A stretch of 64,000 nt of DNA from Rhodobacteraceae bacterium HLUCCA12 (GTDB lineage Bacteria > Pseudomonadota > Alphaproteobacteria > Rhodobacterales > Rhodobacteraceae): assembly GCA_001314715.1 (NCBI GenBank), contig LJSV01000010.1, forward strand, positions 1 through 64,000. Reading direction: 5' to 3'. The translations under genes were made by a program, and so were the position numbers. The notes beneath the pieces were generated by a model, which ran no database searches, had not been told where the DNA came from, and was given only the letters and a program-made list of their open reading frames with translations. Of the stretch, positions 44,054 to 52,495 are shown one piece after another (position 1 is the stretch's first letter; every line of letters starts with the position of its first letter).

Positions 44054-45489
44054 AATCCGCCCTCGGCGGCGCCGGGGCGCCCGGTCTGCAAGAAAGCATA
44101 GACGGCATCCGAAAAGAGGCCCATGGCAAAGGCCAGAAGCGCCAAAAGCAACGGCACCGCCTGCAACAGCCGCGACACCGGCCTGTGGTCGGGGACCACG
44201 CGCGCGAACAGCGCTTCCATGGGCCGGTAAAGATAGCCTGCGGCCAACAACCCGCCGGCCAGCAACACGATGGCCAAGACGACCTGCCCGGACGCGAAGG
44301 CCGATGTCATCATCAGATATTTCGCCGTGAATCCGCCCGAGGGCGGCAGGCCCATCAAGGTCACAGCCGCAACGCCAAAGGCCATCGCCGTCATCGGCAA
44401 TGCCCGTGCGAGGCCGCGCAGGTCATCCAGCCGGTCCGACCCTGCGGCCATGATCCAGATACCTGCGCACAAGAACATCGCCGCCTTGGCCAGGCCGTGC
44501 GCCAAGGCGTGAAAGATCGCCCCGCTCCAGGCCCCGGCGGCCCAGGGCTGGGCCGCGCCGCCGCCTCCGGCCAGCGGGAAGACCAGCATCAGATACCCGA
44601 TCTGCGCCACCGTTGAATAGGCCACGATCTGCTTGAGTCGGTCCTGTCGCAAGGCCAGGACCCCACCATGCGCGACCGCCAGCGCCCCGAGGATTGCCAG
44701 TGTCAGCAGTAGCGACCGGGTGGCGGCGTCGGGCACGGCGTCGAACCAGAGCCGCATCAGGATCACGAACGAGGCCTTGGGAACCAGCGCCGACAGCAGG
44801 GCAGAAGCCGGCGGCGGAGCCGCGGCATGGGCGGGCGGCAGCCAGGCATGGAACGGAAACACCGCGGTCTTGACCAACAGACCCGCAGTCATCAAGGCCA
44901 GCGCAACGCCGTCGGTGGCCTGTAACGGGGCCTCGGCGAGGTGGGCCATATCCAGCACCCCATGCGCGGCATAGATCAGCGCGACACCCGCCAGATACAG
45001 AAGCGACCCGGTCAATGCGAAGAACAGGTACCGCAATGCCGGGGCAAGCGCCGACGTGCCGCCTGTCGCGACAAGGGCCACGGCGGCCAGCGTCAGAAGT
45101 TCAAGCCCGACATACATGTTGAACAGATCGCGCGACACATAGATCACGTTGAGCGCCGACCAGGTCAGCATGACAAGTGCCCAGAAAGGGGTGCCGATCG
45201 CGGGTGTCCGCGCCGCCAACGCGATTGCCGCCGCGGTCACTGCGACCGTCATTGCCATGAAGGCCACGGCCAAGCCATCAGCCTCAAGCGCGATGCCCAG
45301 CGGCGCACCCCACCCGCCCGGCAGGATCTGCACGGAACCGCCCTTGGCCACCGCCATGATCAGCACCGCCAGCGCGCCCCCCGACAAAACCGCAACCGCC
45401 GCGGCGACGCGCGCGGCCTGGCCCGGCACGGCCACGACCGCCAGCGCGCCGAATATCGGCAAGATCAGCAAAGTGGCCAGGGCGATCAT
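44050..45489 (-). CDS. mnhD: Mrp antiporter subunit MnhD-like (first copy)
   Basis: A 479-residue polytopic membrane protein. It has the TM5 glutamate (MYVGLELLTLAAVALV), the TM7 lysine (VKTAVFPFHAWLPPAHAAAP), KQIVAYSTVAQIGYL and LAKAAMFLCAGIW. It is closest in position (directly after mnhC) to the canonical MrpD. Together with the other two paralogues it gives the complex three antiporter-like modules rather than the usual MrpA plus MrpD. Junctions with both neighbours are four-base overlaps. Confidence 0.88.
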   Translation of the reverse strand: MIALATLLILPIFGALAVVAVPGQAARVAAAVAVLSGGALAVLIMAVAKGGSVQILPGGWGAPLGIALEADGLAVAFMAMTVAVTAAAIALAARTPAIGTPFWALVMLTWSALNVIYVSRDLFNMYVGLELLTLAAVALVATGGTSALAPALRYLFFALTGSLLYLAGVALIYAAHGVLDMAHLAEAPLQATDGVALALMTAGLLVKTAVFPFHAWLPPAHAAAPPPASALLSALVPKASFVILMRLWFDAVPDAATRSLLLTLAILGALAVAHGGVLALRQDRLKQIVAYSTVAQIGYLMLVFPLAGGGGAAQPWAAGAWSGAIFHALAHGLAKAAMFLCAGIWIMAAGSDRLDDLRGLARALPMTAMAFGVAAVTLMGLPPSGGFTAKYLMMTSAFASGQVVLAIVLLAGGLLAAGYLYRPMEALFARVVPDHRPVSRLLQAVPLLLALLAFAMGLFSDAVYAFLQTGRPGAAEGGL

Positions 45490-45776
45490 CCGACATCGTC
45501 CCGCAAATGCTGCCTGCCCGTCGCACGCGCCAAGGCGACAACCAGCCCGACCGCCAGCGCGCTGCCCGAAAGCGCCACCACGATCCCGGTGATGATCAGC
45601 GCCTGAGGCACCGGATCGGCGCGACCCTCATGCCAGCCGAGGGCGCCCAGCATCAGGAATACGCCCGATCCCATCACGTTGAAGGCAATGATCCGACGCA
45701 GCAGCGCGCGGCCGGCGATGAGCCCATACAGACCCAGCGCGACAAGCAGGGCCCCGGTGACGGCGAACGGTGTCAA
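45486..45776 (-). CDS. mnhC: Mrp antiporter subunit MnhC (NuoK-like)
   Basis: A 96-residue protein with three transmembrane helices. Markers are ALLVALGLYGLIAGRALLRR, IIAFNVMGSGVFLMLGAL, and PQALIITGIVVALSGSALAVG with the conserved ALIITGIVV of MrpC/NuoK. The start is a TTG at 45776 overlapping the upstream stop (TTGA), with GGAG before it; no ATG is suitably placed. The length is a little shorter than the usual 100-115 residues. Confidence 0.85.
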   Translation of the reverse strand: MTPFAVTGALLVALGLYGLIAGRALLRRIIAFNVMGSGVFLMLGALGWHEGRADPVPQALIITGIVVALSGSALAVGLVVALARATGRQHLRDDVG

Positions 45777-46693
45777 CGCGCCTCTCCTGCTTGGGGCGGG
45801 CCCAGAACCAGCAACGCCAGCACGACCGCAATGGACAGCGTCAGGGCCATTTCGATCGTCAGGATCGCGCCCTTTGCCCAGGCTTCGGGGAACGTCAGAA
45901 ACCCGCCCCAGGCGAGGCCGGCAACCCCGAATGCCGCAAATACCGCTGGCCCGGCAACCAGCGCCAGACGCCACGCCGGCGCGGCCATACCCGGCGCGCG
46001 CACCACTCCGGCCATCACGCACAACACGCCTGCCGCGGCCAGCACCGTGCCGCCCTGAAAAGCGCCTCCCGGCTGGCTGGCGCCCGCCCACAGCAAGTAC
46101 ACGCCGACCAGCAGCGCAACGGGGGGCAGAAGACGGCCGAAACCGGACAAAACGCCACCGGGCTGGGCGTGATGCGCCGGGCCTGCCGGTTCCATCCAGT
46201 CGCCCCCCTGCGCAAGCGGCCAAAGGCCGATCACGGCGGTTATGAGAACCATGCTTTCCAAAAGCGTGTCCCAGGCCCGCAGGTTCATCAAGATGGCGGT
46301 AACGGGGTTCTCCACACCCGTCCGGGTCAGCACCGCGCGCACCTCGGGTTCAAGCCCGGTTCCCGGTGTGATCTTGATCGCCGCCCCGACCAGAAGCGCT
46401 GCCACCACGGATGCCGCGACCGCGACGGGCCAGTCGATCGGTTCGGCCGGTTCGTCGGCATCGCTACGCGCCAGTCGGCCCACGGCGCCCAGAAGCAGCA
46501 CGCCGGTCAGCCCCGCACCGATCGCCACCTCGGCAAGGGCGACATCGGGCGCATCCAGCCGTACCCAGGCCAAGGACAACAGAACCCCATAGATGACAAA
46601 GAATACGACAGCCCGGAACAACCCTTTGCCCACGATCGCGGCCACGGCAACCAGCAGGATCAGGGCGCAAAGCAACAGGTCGAACACCGCCAT
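45773..46693 (-). CDS. Fused MrpA C-terminal (DUF4040) and MnhB subunit
   Basis: A 306-residue membrane protein. Residues 1-75 correspond to the DUF4040 tail normally found at the end of MrpA (FRAVVFFVIYGVLLSLAWV, APDVALAEVAIGAGLTG). After a linker, residues about 90-306 match MnhB: VTAILMNLRAWDTLLESMVL and VYLLWAGASQPGGAFQGG. The large NuoL-like part of MrpA is missing; separate antiporter-like genes follow downstream instead. ATG 46693 overlaps the mnhG stop. The frame is open further upstream, but that part is antisense-type sequence. Confidence 0.85.
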   Translation of the reverse strand: MAVFDLLLCALILLVAVAAIVGKGLFRAVVFFVIYGVLLSLAWVRLDAPDVALAEVAIGAGLTGVLLLGAVGRLARSDADEPAEPIDWPVAVAASVVAALLVGAAIKITPGTGLEPEVRAVLTRTGVENPVTAILMNLRAWDTLLESMVLITAVIGLWPLAQGGDWMEPAGPAHHAQPGGVLSGFGRLLPPVALLVGVYLLWAGASQPGGAFQGGTVLAAAGVLCVMAGVVRAPGMAAPAWRLALVAGPAVFAAFGVAGLAWGGFLTFPEAWAKGAILTIEMALTLSIAVVLALLVLGPPQAGEAR

Positions 46694-46989
46694 CAGCGTT
46701 CGCCCCGAACCAGCGCGGACCGGGCGACCAATTGCGCGACCGTTCCCGCCGCCAGCAGAACCAGCGCCCAGATCAACGCCAGCTTCGCCACGTCGGCCCA
46801 GCGTTCCGCGTTGACAGCCAGGCCCAGCGTCAGAAAGCCAAGCCCCAGATTGTCTGCCTTTGTCAGCGCATGCAGGCGACTGAAGGTGTCGGGGAAACGG
46901 ACCACCCCCAACGTGCCGGCCAGAAAGAACACAAGCCCCGCGCCGGTCAACGCATAGACAGCGATCTGGCGAAGCAACTCGACACTCAT
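46693..46989 (-). CDS. mnhG: Mrp antiporter subunit MnhG
   Basis: A 98-residue protein with three transmembrane helices. GTLGVVRFPDTFSRLHALTKADNLG (split by a turn) is the family signature. Length matches MrpG proteins (about 100-120). It is required for assembly of the Mrp complex in characterised systems. Start and stop overlap both neighbours, mnhF and the DUF4040-MnhB fusion. Confidence 0.9.
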   Translation of the reverse strand: MSVELLRQIAVYALTGAGLVFFLAGTLGVVRFPDTFSRLHALTKADNLGLGFLTLGLAVNAERWADVAKLALIWALVLLAAGTVAQLVARSALVRGER

Positions 46990-47300
46990 GGATCGCGCCT
47001 GCCCAGGTGGCGCGTATCCACGTGCTGCTCTTCGGGATCACCGGCGCCATCCGGGCTCATGGCCTTGACAAAGCCGACCGCGCTCAGCGCCGCCAGCAGC
47101 GCAAGAACCAGTGCCACGTCAAGCGCGGCGCTGTTGTCGCCCATGGCCCAGAGAACGATCAACAGCCCCGTGCCCAAGGTTCCGACAAGCTGCGCCGCCA
47201 TCATCCGGTCGGCCTGCCCCGGCCCGTGCCAGACACGCCAGAGCGCCGCCGCCAGGTTGGCCAGAAGTGCGATCGCTACCAGGATCAGCCAGGCGTTCAT
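46986..47300 (-). CDS. mnhF: Mrp antiporter subunit MnhF
   Basis: A 104-residue protein with three hydrophobic helices. The VWHGPGQADRMMAAQLVGT loop (conserved G-P-x-x-x-D-R) and a following short helix are characteristic of MrpF. A polar C-terminal tail (SPDGAGDPEEQHVD) is longer than usual. It overlaps mnhE and mnhG by four bases each. Confidence 0.9.
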   Translation of the reverse strand: MNAWLILVAIALLANLAAALWRVWHGPGQADRMMAAQLVGTLGTGLLIVLWAMGDNSAALDVALVLALLAALSAVGFVKAMSPDGAGDPEEQHVDTRHLGRRDP

Positions 47301-47758
47301 GGCCCCTCCGATACTCGGGCCAGGCGTTTTTCCTGGGTGCCGATGCCGCCCTCGAAACCGGCCTGGCAGTCCAGGACATGCACCAACAGCCGATCACCTT
47401 CGCATCCGGCGGCAAGTGTTCCCGGCATCAGCGACAACTCGCCCCCCAGGGCCACCCTGCCCCCCGGCAGAAGTGACGTGGAATGAACGACCCAGCCGGG
47501 TCTGAGAACGGGACGCAGACTGAAGGCACGGCGCGCCACATCCAGTCCACCGGCCAGCGAGCCGGCCAGAAAACCCGGCAACAGCGCCGCCGCCCGCCAC
47601 AGGCGCAGGCCATGCGCAGGCGACTGCAAACGAAGGCTCATCCAGACTGCCCCGGCGACAGCGGGTAGGCCAAAGGCCACACTTTCTGCGGAGTTTTCGC
47701 TCAGAACGATCCAGATCGTGGCAAAAAGAGCTGTTCGCCTGACAATGGCCGCCAACAT
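47297..47758 (-). CDS. mnhE: Mrp antiporter subunit MnhE
   Basis: A 153-residue first subunit of the operon. Two N-terminal hydrophobic stretches (LFATIWIVLSE; GLPAVAGAVWMSL) and a third (AAALLPGFLAGSLAGGLDVA) precede the soluble C-terminal part VALGGELSLMPGTLAAGCEGDRLL and HVLDCQ, typical of MrpE. GAGGGGTTCCG precedes ATG 47758. An imperfect inverted repeat (47769-47808) lies 11 bases upstream. Confidence 0.88.
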   Translation of the reverse strand: MLAAIVRRTALFATIWIVLSENSAESVAFGLPAVAGAVWMSLRLQSPAHGLRLWRAAALLPGFLAGSLAGGLDVARRAFSLRPVLRPGWVVHSTSLLPGGRVALGGELSLMPGTLAAGCEGDRLLVHVLDCQAGFEGGIGTQEKRLARVSEGP

Positions 47759-47768
47759 CGGAACCCCT

Positions 47769-47808
47769 CGTTCAACCCATGGGCCGAGGCTAACCCAATG
47801 GTTGAACG
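47769..47808. promoter_or_regulatory. Inverted repeat between gltB and mnhE
   Basis: Arms CGTTCAACCCATGGG (47769-47783) and CCCAATGGTTGAACG (47794-47808) match at 13 of 15 positions around a ten-base loop. It lies 11 bases before mnhE and 58 bases after the gltB stop, both on the minus strand. No T-run follows, so it could be an operator or RNA element of the Mrp-like operon as well as a gltB transcript end. Confidence 0.45.
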
Positions 47809-47865
47809 CGGTAAACCGCGCGCCGGTTCCGGCCCGGCACGCGGCTGGGGCGACAGACGCGCGGC

Positions 47866-50800
47866 CTATTCGGCGGGCATGGCCGCGGGTTCGACCACCA
47901 GCGGATGCGGAATATGCGGCAGCATCTCTTTCGGACAGAGCTGAAGGAAATGCTGTTTCTCGATGTCCCAGCGACGCAGGATCTCGATGCCCTTGGCGCT
48001 TTCGGTTTCGGCCACATGACGCTCGATCAGGGTTTTCAGCTCGGTTTCCCAATGATCGACCGTCACCGGACAACTGACCAGCGTATCCATATTCAGCAGC
48101 GCCTTTGCCTTGCCCTCGGGGTCATAGAGATACGCCATGCCCCCGGTCATGCCGGCCCCGAAATTGGCACCGATCTCGCCCAGGATCACGGCCACACCGC
48201 CGGTCATGTACTCGCACCCGTTGGTGCCGCACCCTTCGACAACGACCTCGGCGCCCGAGTTGCGCACCGCGAAACGCTCGCCCGCACGGCCCGCTGCATA
48301 AAGCGCGCCGCCTGTTGCACCATAAAGCACCGTATTGCCGATGATCGTGTTCTCGCTGGCCTTGAGCGGCGACGACATGCGCGGACGCACCACGATCAGC
48401 CCGCCCGAGAGCCCCTTGCCGACATAATCGTTGGCATCTCCAAAGACTTCCAGTTTCAGCCCGCGCACGGCGAACGCACCCAGCGATTGCCCGGCACTTC
48501 CGGCCAGCTTGACCGTCAAATGGTCGGGTTGCAGATCGTTGCGCATGCCGAAACGGCGAACGATATGGCTGGAGGCACGGGTGCCGACCGTGCGATGCGT
48601 GTTGCGGATCGCATAGGACAGCTGCATCTTCTCGCCATCCTCGAAAAAGCGCGCGGCGTCGCGGATGATCTCGGAATCCAGCGTCTCGGGCACGGCGTTG
48701 CGCGGCTTGTCACGGTCATACCGGATGTTGTGCGCGCCATCGACCGTGATCAAAAGCGGGTTCAGGTCAAGGTCGTCCAGATGCGCCGAACCACGGCTGA
48801 CCTGCGTCAGCAGGTCGGCCCGGCCGATCACCTCGTCGATCGAGCGCGCACCCAGGCTGGCCAGGATCTCGCGCACTTCCTGCGCATAGAAGGTGATCAG
48901 GTTCACCACCTTGTCGGCATTCCCGGTAAACTTGGCGCGCAGCCGTTCATCCTGCGTGCACACGCCCACCGGGCAGGTGTTCGACTGGCACTGACGCACC
49001 ATGATGCAGCCCATGGCAATCAGCGCGGCGGTGCCGATGCCGTATTCCTCGGCGCCCATCATCGCGGCCATGACGATGTCACGGCCTGTGCGCAGCCCGC
49101 CGTCGGTGCGCAGGGTCACCCGCTCGCGCAGGTTGTTCATGGCCAGAACCTGATGCGCCTCGGTCAGGCCCATCTCCCAAGGCAGGCCGGCATATTTGAT
49201 TGAGGTCGCGGGCGAGGCGCCGGTGCCGCCGTTATGGCCCGAAATCAGGATCACGTCGGCCTTGGCCTTGGCCACGCCCGCAGCGATCGTGCCCACGCCC
49301 GAACTTGCCACCAGCTTGACCGTGACCTTGGCACGGGGGTTGATCTGCTTGAGATCGTAAATCAGCTGCGCCAGATCCTCGATCGAATAGATGTCGTGAT
49401 GTGGCGGCGGGCTGATCAGGGTCACGCCGGGGGTGGAATGACGCAACCGGGCGATGAGCTTGGTCACCTTCATACCCGGCAGTTGGCCGCCCTCGCCGGG
49501 CTTGGCGCCCTGCGCGACCTTGATTTCCAGCTCTTCGCAGGCGTTCAGGTATTCGGCCGTGACGCCGAACCGGCCCGACGCCACCTGCTTGATCTTGGCC
49601 GAGGGGTTGTCGCCATTGGCCTCGGGCAGGAAATGCGCGGGGTCTTCGCCACCCTCGCCGCTGTCCGATTTCGCGCCGATGCGGTTCATCGCGACGTTCA
49701 GGGTCTTGTGGGCCTCGGGGCTGAGCGCGCCCAGCGACATGCCCGGCGTCACGAAACGCTTGCGGATCGCGGTGATCGATTCGACCTCTTCGATCGGGAT
49801 CGGACGGCCCAGCGGCTTGAAGTCCAGAAGATCACGGATATGGATCGGCGGGTTGGCCTGCATCGCGGCGGAATACTTGCGCCACATGTCATAGCTGGCG
49901 CGATCGCAGGCCGATTGCAGCAGGTGCATGGTCTGCGCCTCCCAGGCATGTTTCTCGCCCGTGCGACGCGCCTTGTAAAAGCCCCCGACGGGCAGGACGC
50001 CAACGTCGCCCAGCCAGCCCTTGGCGTGGATCTCTTCCTGCTTGCGCTGGATACCGTGCAGCCCGATGCCCGAGATACGGCTGTTCATGCCGGGGAAGAA
50101 CTCCGCCACCATCGCCCGCGACAGGCCGACGGCCTCGAAATTCAGGCCACCACGATAGGACGAGATCACGGAAATACCCATTTTCGACATGATCTTGAGC
50201 AGGCCGGCGTCGATCGCATCGCGATAACGGCGCATGGCCTCGGTCAGCGATCCGTCCAGCAGTCCGCGCGCGATCCGATCGGCGATCGTATCTTGCGCCA
50301 GATAGGCATTGACGGTCGTGGCGCCGCATCCGATCAGGACGGCGAAATAGTGCGGATCTATGCATTCGGCCGAACGCACGTTCAGCGAGGTGAAGGTGCG
50401 CAAACCCTTGCGCGTCAGCCAAGAATGCACGGCACTGGTCGCCAGGATCATCGGCAGCGGCACCCGGTCCGCCCCCTGACGCTCATCCGTCAGCACGATA
50501 TGCCCCGCACCGGAACGCACGGCATCCTCGGCCTCGGCGCGGATGCGCTCCAACCCGGCGCGCAGCGCATCCTCGCCGCTGCCGTGAACGTAGGTGCAAT
50601 CGACGAATGCCACGCTATCGCCGAATTGTTCCACCATGACGGCGAACTCCTCGTTGGCGATGAACGGGCTTTCCAGCACCAGAATCTCGGTCTGGGCAGA
50701 GCTTTCGTCCAGCACGTTCTTGAGGTTGCCGAAGCGCGTCTTCAGGCTCATCACCCGTGCCTCGCGCAGCGAGTCGATCGGCGGGTTGGTCACCTGACTG

Positions 50801-52404
50801 AAGTTCTGGCGGAAATAATGGCTGAGCGGACGATAGATCTGGCTGAGCACCGCCGAAGGTGTGTCATCGCCCATCGAGGCGATCATTTCCTTGCCGTCCT
50901 CGGCCATCGGCACCAGAACCTGCTCGATTTCCTCCATCGTGTATCCCGCGGCGATCTGGCGGCGGCGCAGATCGTCACCCTTGTGGGTCGCGTCTTCGGG
51001 CACATCCTTGAGCAGGCTGTTCAATTCGACGATCTTTTCGATCCAGTCGCCAAAGGGTTGGCTGGCGGCAAGCTTGTCCTTGAGCGCCGTATCGCGATAG
51101 AGCTTACCCTCGCCCATATCGACCGCGATCATCTGGCCGGGGCCCAGCGCGCCCTTTTCGCGCACCGTCATCTCGTCAATCGGCACCATCCCGGTTTCGG
51201 ACCCGGCGATCAGCAGACCATCGCCGGTAATGACATAACGCATGGGCCGCAGTCCGTTGCGATCCAGCCCGCCGCAGACCCAGCGCCCGTCGGTCATGGC
51301 CAGCGCGGCCGGGCCGTCCCAGGGCTCCATCACCGAGTTGCAGTAGGAATACATGTTCTGCCAGGCTTGCGGCATCTCGACCGCGGTTTTCGACCAGGCT
51401 TCGGGCACCAGCATGGTCTTGGCCATCGGTGCGTTGCGCCCGGCGCGCACCAGGGCCTCGAACACCGCGTCCAGCGCACCCGAATCCGATGCGCCGGCCG
51501 GGATGATCGGCTTGATGTCCTCGGCCATGTCGCCAAAGGCGTTCGAGGCCATGCGAATCTCGTGGCTCTTCATCCAGTTGACATTGCCCTTGAGGGTATT
51601 GATTTCGCCGTTATGCGCCAGCATGCGGAACGGCTGGGCCAGCCACCACTGGGGGAAGGTATTGGTCGAATACCGCTGGTGATAGATCGCGAAGGCGGAA
51701 ACGAAGCGTTCGTCCATCAGGTCGGGATAGAAGACCGATACCTGTTCGGCCAGCATCATGCCCTTGTAGATGATCGACCGGCACGACAGGCTGCACAGAT
51801 AAAGCCCCTGCACCCCGGCTGCGTTCACCGCCTTCTCGATCCGGCGGCGAACGACATAGAGTTCGCGCTCAAAGGTTTCCTCGTCGATATCCTTGGTGTT
51901 CTTGATCAGGATCTGTTCGATTTCAGGGCGGGTGGCGTTGGCCTTCTCGCCCAGAACCGAGGTATCGACGGGCACATGACGCCAGCCGTAGATGTAATAG
52001 CCCATCCGCAGCACTTCGGCTTCGATGATGGTGCGGCAGCGCTCCTGCGCGCCGAAATCGGTGCGCGGCAAGAACACCTGACCGACCGCGATCAGGGCCT
52101 TCATGTCTGGCTCGTGTCCGGTCCGGCGGATCTGGTCGTGAAAGAACGGAACCGGGATCTGCACATGGATACCCGCGCCATCGCCGGTCTTGCCGTCGGC
52201 ATCGACCGCGCCGCGGTGCCAGACGGCCTTGAGCGCGTTGATGCCGTTGACCACGACTTGCCGGCTGGGCTTGCCGTCGATCGACACCACCAGCCCCACC
52301 CCGCACGAGGCGTGTTCGTCTTCGTCGCGATAGAGCCCGTTCTCGGCCATCCACTGGCGCTTTGCGGTTTCGGCGGCAACCCAGTCGGCGTCAAATTTCG
52401 TCAT
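47866..52404 (-). CDS. gltB: Glutamate synthase (NADPH) large subunit
   Basis: A 1512-residue subunit that makes glutamate from glutamine and 2-oxoglutarate. The class II glutaminase domain begins at the catalytic C34 (EHASCGVGL), implying removal of a 33-residue propeptide. The FMN-binding synthase domain includes SPPPHHDIYSIEDLAQLI and LISGHNGGTGASP. The [3Fe-4S] cysteines are in CIMVRQCQSNTCPVGVC. The C-terminal GXGXG beta-helix (GLSGGLIVVRP, ANFGAGMTGGMAYL) ends the protein. It is downstream of gltD, the reverse of the enteric order, and 91 bases from it. Confidence 0.96.
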   Translation of the reverse strand: MTKFDADWVAAETAKRQWMAENGLYRDEDEHASCGVGLVVSIDGKPSRQVVVNGINALKAVWHRGAVDADGKTGDGAGIHVQIPVPFFHDQIRRTGHEPDMKALIAVGQVFLPRTDFGAQERCRTIIEAEVLRMGYYIYGWRHVPVDTSVLGEKANATRPEIEQILIKNTKDIDEETFERELYVVRRRIEKAVNAAGVQGLYLCSLSCRSIIYKGMMLAEQVSVFYPDLMDERFVSAFAIYHQRYSTNTFPQWWLAQPFRMLAHNGEINTLKGNVNWMKSHEIRMASNAFGDMAEDIKPIIPAGASDSGALDAVFEALVRAGRNAPMAKTMLVPEAWSKTAVEMPQAWQNMYSYCNSVMEPWDGPAALAMTDGRWVCGGLDRNGLRPMRYVITGDGLLIAGSETGMVPIDEMTVREKGALGPGQMIAVDMGEGKLYRDTALKDKLAASQPFGDWIEKIVELNSLLKDVPEDATHKGDDLRRRQIAAGYTMEEIEQVLVPMAEDGKEMIASMGDDTPSAVLSQIYRPLSHYFRQNFSQVTNPPIDSLREARVMSLKTRFGNLKNVLDESSAQTEILVLESPFIANEEFAVMVEQFGDSVAFVDCTYVHGSGEDALRAGLERIRAEAEDAVRSGAGHIVLTDERQGADRVPLPMILATSAVHSWLTRKGLRTFTSLNVRSAECIDPHYFAVLIGCGATTVNAYLAQDTIADRIARGLLDGSLTEAMRRYRDAIDAGLLKIMSKMGISVISSYRGGLNFEAVGLSRAMVAEFFPGMNSRISGIGLHGIQRKQEEIHAKGWLGDVGVLPVGGFYKARRTGEKHAWEAQTMHLLQSACDRASYDMWRKYSAAMQANPPIHIRDLLDFKPLGRPIPIEEVESITAIRKRFVTPGMSLGALSPEAHKTLNVAMNRIGAKSDSGEGGEDPAHFLPEANGDNPSAKIKQVASGRFGVTAEYLNACEELEIKVAQGAKPGEGGQLPGMKVTKLIARLRHSTPGVTLISPPPHHDIYSIEDLAQLIYDLKQINPRAKVTVKLVASSGVGTIAAGVAKAKADVILISGHNGGTGASPATSIKYAGLPWEMGLTEAHQVLAMNNLRERVTLRTDGGLRTGRDIVMAAMMGAEEYGIGTAALIAMGCIMVRQCQSNTCPVGVCTQDERLRAKFTGNADKVVNLITFYAQEVREILASLGARSIDEVIGRADLLTQVSRGSAHLDDLDLNPLLITVDGAHNIRYDRDKPRNAVPETLDSEIIRDAARFFEDGEKMQLSYAIRNTHRTVGTRASSHIVRRFGMRNDLQPDHLTVKLAGSAGQSLGAFAVRGLKLEVFGDANDYVGKGLSGGLIVVRPRMSSPLKASENTIIGNTVLYGATGGALYAAGRAGERFAVRNSGAEVVVEGCGTNGCEYMTGGVAVILGEIGANFGAGMTGGMAYLYDPEGKAKALLNMDTLVSCPVTVDHWETELKTLIERHVAETESAKGIEILRRWDIEKQHFLQLCPKEMLPHIPHPLVVEPAAMPAE

Positions 52405-52426
52405 CGGTTCTTTCCTTTCCGGAAAA

Positions 52427-52443
52427 GGTCAGCCTGGCTGACC
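52427..52443 (-). promoter_or_regulatory. Perfect inverted repeat in the gltD-gltB gap, possible attenuator
   Basis: GGTCAGCC and GGCTGACC flank a single central base, 23 bases before the gltB start. On the minus (sense) strand the repeat is followed directly by TTTTCC, as in a weak intrinsic terminator with a five-base loop. A second GC-rich inverted sequence (about 52453-52474) lies just before it. Either a partial terminator that tunes gltB or a protein-binding site is possible. Confidence 0.45.
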
Positions 52444-52495
52444 GTCAACATGCGGGCCCGGCTTTCGGGCGCCCTATCCCTTTTGCAGTGGCGGT

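Noticed and set aside
45486-46223. A 245-residue protein starting at 46223 on the minus strand
   Set aside because: Only the last 96 residues are MnhC-like. The N-terminal part overlaps the DUF4040-MnhB gene out of frame and is arginine/glycine-rich shadow sequence, so I start mnhC at TTG 45776.
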